Of a DNA stretch of 64,000 bases, positions 51,751-64,000 are shown one piece after another. The DNA comes from Methylococcus capsulatus str. Texas = ATCC 19069 (lineage in GTDB: Bacteria > Pseudomonadota > Gammaproteobacteria > Methylococcales > Methylococcaceae): assembly GCF_000424685.1 (NCBI RefSeq), contig NZ_AUKJ01000022.1, forward strand, positions 7,501 through 71,500. Reading direction: 5' to 3'. Both the position numbers and the translations under genes were made by a program. Position 1 is the stretch's first letter. Each line of letters begins with the position of its first letter. The notes beneath the pieces were generated by a model, which saw nothing but the letters and a program-made list of their open reading frames with translations, was not told the origin of the DNA and ran no database searches.

Positions 51751-52155
51751 TCATTCCTTGGCGCCGGCGTCGCTCAGGAGCTTTGCGATCTCGGTGTGGC
51801 CCCGCGTGCGTGCGAACTGCAAGGCGTTGGATGTCGGCTTGGCGCCTCTTGCAAGCAACAGCTTGACCATTTCGAGCTGTCCCCGGCCCGCCGCCAGACC
51901 GATCGCCGCACCGCCCCCGGCGTTCACATCCATGCCCGCGTCGAGGAAGAGCTCGACGGCCGTCTTGTCGCCGACGCCGGCGGATTTGGCGAACTGCTGT
52001 TCGGAATACTCCACGCCCATCTGATGCAGCGCCGTCCTTGCCTGGGCCGGGTCGGCAGCTGCAAAGGATGTTGGAGCATGAGACACCGCCAGTGCCCCGG
52101 CGAACAGCATGAGGCCGAGAGAGGACTTGTCGTGGCGCGAACGGCCGATTGTCAT
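51751..52155 (-). CDS. Secreted ankyrin-repeat protein
   Basis: A 134-residue exported protein. Signal peptide about 1-33 (hydrophobic LGLMLFAGALAV, cleavage near FAA), then a helical region and two to three ankyrin repeats (KTAVELFLDAGMDVNAGGGA, IGLAAGRGQLEMVKLLLARG, LQFARTRGHTEIAKLLSDAG). Likely a periplasmic protein-binding module. The ATG at 52155 has an AAGGAG site. It lies 89 bp downstream of the argB stop on the same strand. Confidence 0.78.
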   Translation of the reverse strand: MTIGRSRHDKSSLGLMLFAGALAVSHAPTSFAAADPAQARTALHQMGVEYSEQQFAKSAGVGDKTAVELFLDAGMDVNAGGGAAIGLAAGRGQLEMVKLLLARGAKPTSNALQFARTRGHTEIAKLLSDAGAKE

Positions 52156-52244
52156 GAGACGACTCCTTGAGTCAAAGGTCACATAAAACGCCCGGCGTGA
52201 TTCCGCCGGAACTCCTTCTGCGCGGACGAAAGGCGCCCGGATGC

Positions 52245-55578
<3,334 letters not shown>

Positions 55579-55580
55579 GG

Positions 55581-56036
55581 CTAATGCCGGCCGGTATGGC
55601 CGAAGCCGCCCTCGGCCCGCCGGCTTTCGGCGAACGCTTCGACCTGCTCGAACGACACCTGGGCCACCGGCACGAACACCATCTGTGCGATCCGCTCACC
55701 CACGGCGATTTCGAAGGGTTCTGGCCCCCTGTTCCAGCAGGACACCAGCACCTGGCCCTGGTAGTCGGAATCGATCAGACCCACCAGGTTGCCCAGGACG
55801 ATCCCGTGCTTGTGGCCGAGTCCGGAGCGCGGCAACAGTACCGCCGCCAAATCCGGGTCGCCGATGTGGATGGCGAAGCCGGTCGGGATCAGTCGGGTCT
55901 CGCCCGGCTGCAACACCAGGGGGGCATCGAGGCAAGCCCGGAGGTCGAGGCCGGCAGCACCCGGCGTGGCATAGTGGGGCAACGGGATTTCGTTGCCAAG
56001 GCGGGAATCAAGGATCCTGATCTGTATTTTCGGCAT
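55581..56036 (-). CDS. dut: Deoxyuridine triphosphatase (dUTPase)
   Basis: Hydrolyses dUTP to dUMP, keeping uracil out of DNA and feeding ThyA. The 151-residue trimeric dUTPase has all five motifs: [10 protein letters not shown] (I), [15 protein letters not shown] (II), [11 protein letters not shown] (III), [12 protein letters not shown] (IV) and the C-terminal GGFGHTGRH (V). The start overlaps the coaBC end by 29 bp, so translation is coupled, and algC begins 2 bp after its stop. Confidence 0.96.
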   Translation of the reverse strand: MPKIQIRILDSRLGNEIPLPHYATPGAAGLDLRACLDAPLVLQPGETRLIPTGFAIHIGDPDLAAVLLPRSGLGHKHGIVLGNLVGLIDSDYQGQVLVSCWNRGPEPFEIAVGERIAQMVFVPVAQVSFEQVEAFAESRRAEGGFGHTGRH

Positions 56037-57270
56037 AGTAGCGATCGGCTATCAATCGAATCAGTCGGCGGGCGATCTCGGTCTTGCTGGCCAGCGGCAA
56101 ATGGCACTCTCCGCCCCGCCAGCACACGAACAGGGCATTTTCATCCCGCTCGAACCCCCCCGGAGCCCCGCTACCGACTTCGTTGGCGGCCACCATATCG
56201 GCGCCTTTGGCTTCCAGCTTGGCGCGGGCGTAGGTCTCGACCTCGCCGGTCTCGGCGGCGAATCCCACGACAAAGGGTCTGTCCGCCAAGGCTGCGACGC
56301 TGCGGAGGATATCTGGCGTCCGGATCAGGGTCAGCTCCAGCTGCTCGCCGTGTTTCTTGATCTTGGTGTCGGCCACCCGACCCGGCGTGTAGTCCGCCAC
56401 GGCGGCGGTGCCGATGTAGATGTCCGCCCCCCCGGTCCGGGCCATGACGGCCGCATGCATCTCGGCGGCGGTTTCCACCTGCACGGTTTCGACCCCGGCC
56501 GGCGCATCAAGTGCCACCGGCCCGCTGACCAGGGTGACTTCCGCGCCGGCGTTCCGCGCCGCAGCAGCCAGGGCGTAGCCCATTTTGCCGGAACTGCGGT
56601 TGCCGATGAAACGCACCGGGTCGATGGGCTCACGGGTCGGACCCGCGCTGATCAAGACCCGGATGCCTGAAAGCAGGCGCTCCGCCGCCAACGCCTCGGC
56701 AAGATCGAGGACGAGCCGGGCCGGCTCCCGCATCCGGCCCGGCCCCGTCTCACCGCAGGCCTGATCGCCTTCGTCGGGTCCCAACAGGACGGCACCCCTT
56801 CCCGCCAAGGCGGCGGCGTGAGAGCGGGTCGCCGGGTGCAGCCACATCGCGCGGTTCATCGCCGGCGCAAGAAACAGGGGTACTTCCGCGGCCAGACACA
56901 GGGTGGCCAGCAGATCGTCGGCCAGCCCCAGGCTGATCCGGGCCAGGAAATCCGCCGATGCCGGAGCGACCAGGATGGCGTCCGCCCAGCGGGACAACTG
57001 GATGTGCCCCATCGCCGCCTCGGCGCCGGGCACGAACATGTCGTACGCGACCGGATGACCGGAGAGGGCTTCGAACGTCAAAGGCTGGACGAACCGGCAG
57101 GCCGCCGGCGTCATCGCCACCCGCACCTCGGCCCCGGCCAGACGCAGCCGACGGCTGACCTCTGCGGCCTTATAGGCCGCAATGCCGCCGGTCACGCCGA
57201 GGAGAATGCGCTTGTGGTGGAGATCGGCCAAAGACGGAAATCTTGAGGAAGGGGCGGTTTGGGGCGACAT
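56008..57270 (-). CDS. coaBC: Bifunctional phosphopantothenoylcysteine decarboxylase/synthetase CoaBC
   Basis: Two steps of coenzyme A synthesis in one chain. The 420-residue protein has an N-terminal FMN decarboxylase (CoaC) domain (about 20-200; [35 protein letters not shown], and a PXMNXXMW-type motif) and a C-terminal CTP-dependent synthetase (CoaB) domain (about 205-410; [20 protein letters not shown] and GKMGYALA). It is divergent from radC with a 64-bp gap, the usual arrangement of these genes. The ATG at 57270 has no clear ribosome site. Confidence 0.95.
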   Translation of the reverse strand: MSPQTAPSSRFPSLADLHHKRILLGVTGGIAAYKAAEVSRRLRLAGAEVRVAMTPAACRFVQPLTFEALSGHPVAYDMFVPGAEAAMGHIQLSRWADAILVAPASADFLARISLGLADDLLATLCLAAEVPLFLAPAMNRAMWLHPATRSHAAALAGRGAVLLGPDEGDQACGETGPGRMREPARLVLDLAEALAAERLLSGIRVLISAGPTREPIDPVRFIGNRSSGKMGYALAAAARNAGAEVTLVSGPVALDAPAGVETVQVETAAEMHAAVMARTGGADIYIGTAAVADYTPGRVADTKIKKHGEQLELTLIRTPDILRSVAALADRPFVVGFAAETGEVETYARAKLEAKGADMVAANEVGSGAPGGFERDENALFVCWRGGECHLPLASKTEIARRLIRLIADRYYAENTDQDP

Positions 57271-57334
57271 TATGGCAAGTTTAATCCAGCCCTTCTATGC
57301 TTGAAACGACCCGACACGGAAGAACGCCAAAACC

Positions 57335-58009
57335 ATGCCCATCACCGACTGGCCCGCCGACGAACGCCCGCGCGAACGGCTGCTGAAGCTCGGCCCCGCC
57401 GCGCTGTCCGATGCCGAATTGCTGGCCATTTTTCTGCGCACCGGGATCGCGGGCAAAAGCGCGGTCGACCTCGCCCGCGACCTGCTCCAGGAATTCGGCT
57501 CGCTGTCCGCCCTGCTCAACGCGGACCACCAGCGCTTCGTGCGATCGGCCGGACTGGGCACGGCCAAGTACACACAGATTCAGGCCGTGCTCGAACTCGC
57601 GCGGCGCCATTTCGAAGAATGCCTGAAGCGCGAGGATGCGCTCACCAGCCCCGATCTGACGCGGCAATATCTCTCGAACTGGCTGAAAGGCAAACCTTAC
57701 GAGGTGTTCGTCGGACTGTTCCTGGACAACCAGCACCGGGTGATTCGTGCGGAAGAACTGTTCCGCGGCACCATCGACGGGGCCTCGGTGTATCCTCGGG
57801 AAGTGGTCAAGCAGGCCCTCGCCGAGAACGCGGCGGCCATGATCTTCGCCCACAACCACCCCTCCGGCATCTGCGAACCCAGCGACGCCGACCGAATGCT
57901 CACGCAAAGGCTGAAGCAGGCGCTGGGGCTGGTCGACATCCGCGTGCTCGACCATTTCATCATCGGCGACGGCATGCCTTATTCCTTTGCCGAGCGGGGG
58001 TTGCTCTGA
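57335..58009 (+). CDS. radC: RadC/YeeS-family JAMM-domain protein
   Basis: A 224-residue RadC homologue: N-terminal helix-hairpin-helix-like region ([20 protein letters not shown] to [18 protein letters not shown]) and C-terminal JAMM/MPN+ metal-dependent domain with [17 protein letters not shown]. Formerly thought to act in DNA repair; the function is not settled. Divergent from coaBC, as in most proteobacteria. A GGAAG site precedes the ATG. Confidence 0.93.
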   Translation: MPITDWPADERPRERLLKLGPAALSDAELLAIFLRTGIAGKSAVDLARDLLQEFGSLSALLNADHQRFVRSAGLGTAKYTQIQAVLELARRHFEECLKREDALTSPDLTRQYLSNWLKGKPYEVFVGLFLDNQHRVIRAEELFRGTIDGASVYPREVVKQALAENAAAMIFAHNHPSGICEPSDADRMLTQRLKQALGLVDIRVLDHFIIGDGMPYSFAERGLL

Positions 58010-58013
58010 GCCC

Positions 58014-58490
58014 ATGACCGGCGCGAAATCGAGCTGCCCCTGCGGCAGCGGCCTGACGTATTCGGACTGCTGCGGCGCCTTCCATACCGGCCCGAGCACC
58101 GCCCCCACCGCCGAAGCGCTGATGCGTTCGCGCTACAGCGCCTACGCATCGAAAAACGAAGCCTATCTGCTGCGGACCTGGGATGCCCGAACCCGGCCAG
58201 CGGCGTTGAACATCGCCGCCGATACCACACGCTGGCTGAGGCTGGACATCCTGCTCACCCGCCTCGGCGGCCCGTCGGATACCGAGGGTAAAGTCGAATT
58301 CCGGGCGCATTACCTCGCCGGCTCACGCCGCGGAACCCTCCACGAAACCAGCCGGTTCGTACGGCAGCAAAGCGCCTGGGTCTATCTCGACGGCGAAATC
58401 CATCCCGACAGCGGCGAAACCGCCGTCGGCCGGAACGAGCCCTGCCCCTGCGGCAGCGGGAGGAAATTCAAGCATTGCTGCGCCGTGTAG
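58014..58490 (+). CDS. ychJ: YchJ-family SEC-C motif protein
   Basis: A 158-residue UPF0225/YchJ protein with two SEC-C zinc-binding motifs, CPCGSGLTYSDCCG near the N terminus and CPCGSGRKFKHCC at the C terminus, around a central alpha+beta domain (TAEALMRSRYSAYASKNEAY, FRAHYLAGSRRGTLHETSRF). The ATG follows the radC stop by 4 bases, so the two are likely co-transcribed. Function unknown, possibly protein interaction. Confidence 0.88.
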   Translation: MTGAKSSCPCGSGLTYSDCCGAFHTGPSTAPTAEALMRSRYSAYASKNEAYLLRTWDARTRPAALNIAADTTRWLRLDILLTRLGGPSDTEGKVEFRAHYLAGSRRGTLHETSRFVRQQSAWVYLDGEIHPDSGETAVGRNEPCPCGSGRKFKHCCAV

Positions 58491-58602
58491 GGGAGCAGCA
58501 TCGGATCCCTCCCGATTCAGGTGAAGGACGGCCCTCGTCCCCCGGCTCCGCCGATTCGTCATAAACCTGACCGCCAAGCCATGGCGACCAGACGGCCCAA
58601 CC

Positions 58603-59820
58603 TTACCTCGGCATGCCGATCAGGTACAGCCCCAACCCCACCATGACTGCCCCGCTGACCAGTTTGAGCCAGCGGCCCTCGTTTTCCTGGAGCCGGCGCT
58701 GGCTCAGGGTGACGACGCCAATGCCGAGCACGATGACGTCGTCCAGCATGTAGGCGAGGTTGTACAGCAGGAGATACGCGTAGTATTCGGCGCCGCCCAA
58801 CTGCCGCAGGGTCAGGATCCGGGTGTACAGGGCCGGGAACCCCGAGGTGCAAAGGAGTTCGACGAACTGCACCAGGACGGCGAGCACGATGGCACCGACC
58901 ATGGCGCCCCAGAGGTTTTCCGCCTGCAGGATGCGCCGCATGCGGGCGTAGATGCCCGGCTTGGCGCTCGCCGGTATGGACAGCGAAATGCCACGGCCGT
59001 AGGTCCAGAAGTCCTTGAGGTGGATCGATCCGGCCAGAAGGGCGATCGCGGCGATGACGAGCTCCGATACCCGCGAAACGCCTATCCACACGAACAGATT
59101 GAGCCAGGCGGCCATGAATGCGAAATAGGCGATTCCTTCGACCGCCACGAAGGTGCCCGCGATCGCCAGCATATGCAGCCGGTCTTTCATCGGCGCCAGC
59201 AGCGAGATCATGAGGATCAGCACCCACAGCGAACACGGATTGAAGCCGTCAAGGAGTCCCAGGACGACGGTGAAGACGGGCAATCCAGCCTGTTCGAGGG
59301 TGATGCGTCGCCGGAACAGCTCGACCGCGAAGACCTCGGAAGCTGCAGGAGCCGCGGTTTCCGGGCCGCAGCTCAGGGCCGCTTCGGCTTCGCAGCTCTG
59401 CGACCCGGCCGGTCCGGCCAATCCCGCGTCGCCCAGCGCAGCGACGATCCGCTGCCCGTCCCCTGATTCACCCGAATAGCCGACGATCCACTGTCCCCGC
59501 ACCAAAAACGAAGGAACCCGCGGAGTCTCGCGGTGTTCGGCCGCCAGCGCCTGCAACCGGGCCAGAGCGCGCGGGTCTCGCGTGACGTCGCGGACCAAGA
59601 TACGCAGGCCGGGATGCTCGCGGCCAAGCGTCGCGAGAAAAGCTTCGGCTCGCTCGCAATGCGGACAGCCTTCGCGGACGAAAGCTTCGACGTCCGCCGG
59701 GGTCGGCTGAACCATTGCACCGCTTGGAGAGCCTTCCGCTACTGCGGCGCCCGGCAGCGCCATGCAGACGGCCAGCACCCACAGCGAAGGCCAGCGCTTC
59801 CAGCCGTGTCGAAGCCCCAT
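58603..59820 (-). CDS. Glutaredoxin-fused DsbD/CcdA-like membrane redox protein
   Basis: A 405-residue exported membrane protein. Signal peptide (about 1-28, ends AAVAEG), a periplasmic glutaredoxin-like domain with a CPHC active site (VREGCPHCERAEAFL) at about 45-60, a linker with a Cys pair, then six to seven TM helices (about 185-405) with NPCSLWVLILMISLL and FVELLCTSGFPALY, the two TM cysteines that in DsbD/CcdA carry electrons across the membrane. Probably moves reducing power to periplasmic substrates. The ATG at 59820 begins the signal peptide. It lies 7 bp downstream of the quinone-reductase gene. Confidence 0.83.
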   Translation of the reverse strand: MGLRHGWKRWPSLWVLAVCMALPGAAVAEGSPSGAMVQPTPADVEAFVREGCPHCERAEAFLATLGREHPGLRILVRDVTRDPRALARLQALAAEHRETPRVPSFLVRGQWIVGYSGESGDGQRIVAALGDAGLAGPAGSQSCEAEAALSCGPETAAPAASEVFAVELFRRRITLEQAGLPVFTVVLGLLDGFNPCSLWVLILMISLLAPMKDRLHMLAIAGTFVAVEGIAYFAFMAAWLNLFVWIGVSRVSELVIAAIALLAGSIHLKDFWTYGRGISLSIPASAKPGIYARMRRILQAENLWGAMVGAIVLAVLVQFVELLCTSGFPALYTRILTLRQLGGAEYYAYLLLYNLAYMLDDVIVLGIGVVTLSQRRLQENEGRWLKLVSGAVMVGLGLYLIGMPR

Positions 59821-59827
59821 GCGTCGC

Positions 59828-60826
59828 TCAGTCGATGCAGAACACCCGCTTGCCGGTGGTATGTCCGGCTTCGATGATGTCGTGTACCCGAGCGGCCTCC
59901 TCGAGCGGATGGACACCGCTCACGTACAGTTCGAGCTTGCCGTCATCGATCCATTCACCACAGGCACGGAGGATTTCCACGTGATGGTCCCGCGCTGCGT
60001 CCAGCTTGCGCAGCATCGGCACCAGCATCAGTTCGAAGCCGATCCTCAAGTTGCGCATCCGCGCTTCGGCCAGGGAGGTGGCGCCGGTGTCGAGCAGGGT
60101 CACCAGGTCGCCGAAATGGGCTGTGCATTCGACGCTGCGGCGAAACACCTCGGGACCGACCGTATCCAGCACCAGATCGGCGCCTCGCCCGCCGGTCAGA
60201 GCGTTGACTTCGGCGACGAAATCCTGAGTCCGGTAGTCGATGGTCTCATCGGCGCCCCAGCCCCTGGCCAGCGCGGCCTTGTCTTCGGAACCCACGGTGG
60301 CGATGACGCGCGCCCCGCGCAGTTTGGCCAACTGCACGGCGACATGGCCGACGCCGCCGGCGGCCGCATGGACCAGCACGGTCTGGCCGGGCTGCAGCCG
60401 TCCCCGATCGTACAAGGCACCCCAGGCCGTGATCAGGACCAGCGGACCGGCCGCCGCACTGGCGAACGCGCTCGATGCCGGCATGGGCGCCGCCCAGCGC
60501 TGATCCAGCACGGTATATTCGGCATAGTTCCCCTGCTCGGCGCCGAGGCCGCCGTTGCAAAACCAGACCCGGTCCCCGATCCGAAAGCGGTCCACCTCCG
60601 CCCCGGCTTCGACCACCTCGCCGGCTCCATCGCAGCCGAGGACCGCCGGCAGGGCATCGTCGTAGAACAGCCCGCGGCGGCGAACCTTGGTGTCGATGGG
60701 ATTGACCCCCGCCGCCCGGAGCCGCACCTTGATCTGGGTCGGCGCCGTCAACGCCGGTTCGGGCAGGTCGCGCAGTTCCAGCACCTCGGCGGCTTCGCCG
60801 GGCCGGGTCATGACGATGGCTTTCAT
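59828..60826 (-). CDS. Zinc-independent quinone oxidoreductase (MDR family)
   Basis: A 332-residue medium-chain dehydrogenase/reductase of the quinone-reductase subgroup (QOR/zeta-crystallin-like). The GroES-like part has AAGVNPIDTKVRRRG and LGCDGAGEVVEAG; the Rossmann part has QTVLVHAAAGGVGHVAVQLA (NADPH binding, AAxGGVG). Zinc-ligand residues of alcohol dehydrogenases are absent. It probably reduces quinones or enones with NADPH. Start ATG at 60826 overlaps the NlpC/P60 gene end by 4 bp. Confidence 0.86.
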   Translation of the reverse strand: MKAIVMTRPGEAAEVLELRDLPEPALTAPTQIKVRLRAAGVNPIDTKVRRRGLFYDDALPAVLGCDGAGEVVEAGAEVDRFRIGDRVWFCNGGLGAEQGNYAEYTVLDQRWAAPMPASSAFASAAAGPLVLITAWGALYDRGRLQPGQTVLVHAAAGGVGHVAVQLAKLRGARVIATVGSEDKAALARGWGADETIDYRTQDFVAEVNALTGGRGADLVLDTVGPEVFRRSVECTAHFGDLVTLLDTGATSLAEARMRNLRIGFELMLVPMLRKLDAARDHHVEILRACGEWIDDGKLELYVSGVHPLEEAARVHDIIEAGHTTGKRVFCID

Positions 60827-61350
60827 GGATGTCCTCTCCGTTGGGTTCGTTGGCGGTGATCGGCGGCGGCCATGGCGTCGTCCGGCAACCGGTATCGGGA
60901 ATGCGGCCGCCGCACGCCCAGGAAGCGGCTCAGCCAGTACGGTTTGCTCAGGCTGGAAATCATGACGCCGGCATGGCTGCTGGAGGCATGGACGAAGGAT
61001 TCGTTGCCGATGTAGATGCCGACGTGGGAATACGAGCGTCCGTCGGTCCGGAAAAACAGGAGGTCGCCGGGAAGGCGGCAATGCTTGGGAACCTCCGGCA
61101 GCTTGCTCGCCATCTCGCGGGCTGTGCGCGGCAGGTCGATGCCGTGTCGCCGATAGACGTGCTGGACGAAACCGCTGCAGTCGAATCCCTGTGCCGGTGA
61201 GGCTCCGCCCCACACATAGGGCACCCCCTGCAGACTCAGCGCATAGGGCACGACGTGGCCATTGGCGGCAGCCGGTGCACTCCGCGTCACCTCGGGCGTG
61301 CTCGCGCAGCCGGACAGCAGCGCGGGAAGCAGCAGCAAGACGAAACGCAT
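60823..61350 (-). CDS. NlpC/P60-family peptidoglycan hydrolase lipoprotein
   Basis: A 175-residue predicted lipoprotein: signal peptide with lipobox LLSGC (Cys at about 15), then a C40 NlpC/P60 peptidase domain that cleaves peptide stems of peptidoglycan. Catalytic residues are visible: Cys in FDCSGFVQHVYRRHG, His in GRSYSHVGIYIGN and the third polar/His residue in ASSSHAGVM. The ATG at 61350 places the lipobox correctly. It overlaps the downstream quinone-reductase gene by 4 bp. Confidence 0.9.
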   Translation of the reverse strand: MRFVLLLLPALLSGCASTPEVTRSAPAAANGHVVPYALSLQGVPYVWGGASPAQGFDCSGFVQHVYRRHGIDLPRTAREMASKLPEVPKHCRLPGDLLFFRTDGRSYSHVGIYIGNESFVHASSSHAGVMISSLSKPYWLSRFLGVRRPHSRYRLPDDAMAAADHRQRTQRRGHP

Positions 61351-61449
61351 GAGCGGAACCACGGCCATCGGCAGTTGAAGCGTTCTGAGTCACGGGCCGC
61401 CATTATCCGGACATTCCGCAGCGGGAGAAAGGGCGAGGACCGACTCGGC

Positions 61450-64000
<2,551 letters not shown>

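Overview
The window is about 63% G+C by eye, densely coded, and reads as a chromosomal segment of a gammaproteobacterial RuMP-pathway methanotroph, most like Methylococcus. The evidence is a fused hexulose-phosphate synthase/phosphohexuloisomerase, form I RuBisCO with CbbQ and CbbO, a hopanoid-type RND transporter (HpnN), a broken formaldehyde-activating-enzyme homologue, and gammaproteobacterial housekeeping blocks (ubiH-pepP-ygfB / zapA-6S RNA-fau; argB-algC-dut-coaBC / radC). The genus assignment is inference; no 16S rRNA or tRNA gene was seen.

Layout. 1-1.25 kb: 3' end of a soluble NAD-reducing hydrogenase operon (hoxU, hoxY) with no hoxH following. 1.3-6.4 kb: lgt-thyA-folA, convergent moaC, then a flavin-reductase-like protein, an unusual nucleotidyltransferase, a HAD phosphatase and a small membrane protein. 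6.5-14 kb: nhaD, then a minus-strand run (metallo-beta-lactamase-fold protein, acidic protein, hps-phi, DUF4124 protein, pyrE, moxR). 14.1-17.7 kb: dedA and cbbL-cbbS-cbbQ. 17.9-25.8 kb: a secreted GH18-like protein and a tight four-gene unit (HAMP/PP2C phosphatase, TonB receptor, two periplasmic binding proteins). 26-28.3 kb: cbbO, cut off from cbbQ by that insert. 28.7-31.2 kb: sulfotransferase, BASS transporter and a repeat-rich gap. 31.2-33.9 kb: hpnN. 33.9-34.6 kb: gene remnants. 34.6-36.9 kb: pncB/pncA-like pair and a zinc-ribbon protein. 36.9-39.5 kb: small envelope proteins and a DUF29 protein. 39.6-47.1 kb: pntAB, ubiH-pepP-ygfB, zapA, 6S RNA, fau. 47.2-51.2 kb: orphan FixJ-type regulator and a minus-strand group of small stress-type genes, two of them frameshifted. 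51.3-64 kb: an SMR transporter, an ankyrin protein and housekeeping genes (argB, algC, dut, coaBC, radC, ychJ, a DsbD-like protein, a quinone reductase, an NlpC/P60 lipoprotein, cmoB, hemF, and mlaC at the edge).

How the genes fit together. Carbon assimilation is represented by RuMP (hps-phi) and Calvin-cycle (cbbLSQ, cbbO) genes. Hydrogenase, transhydrogenase and NAD salvage serve NAD(P)H supply, and thyA/folA/fau serve folate metabolism. The most intriguing part is the accessory block between cbbQ and cbbO, whose TonB receptor and binding proteins come without ABC permease or ATPase but with a membrane phosphatase. Other points worth a second look are an amidase that lost two catalytic residues beside pncB, an apparent deletion junction at about 34.35 kb, and frameshifted fae-like and DUF5335-like genes behind a palindromic operator candidate.
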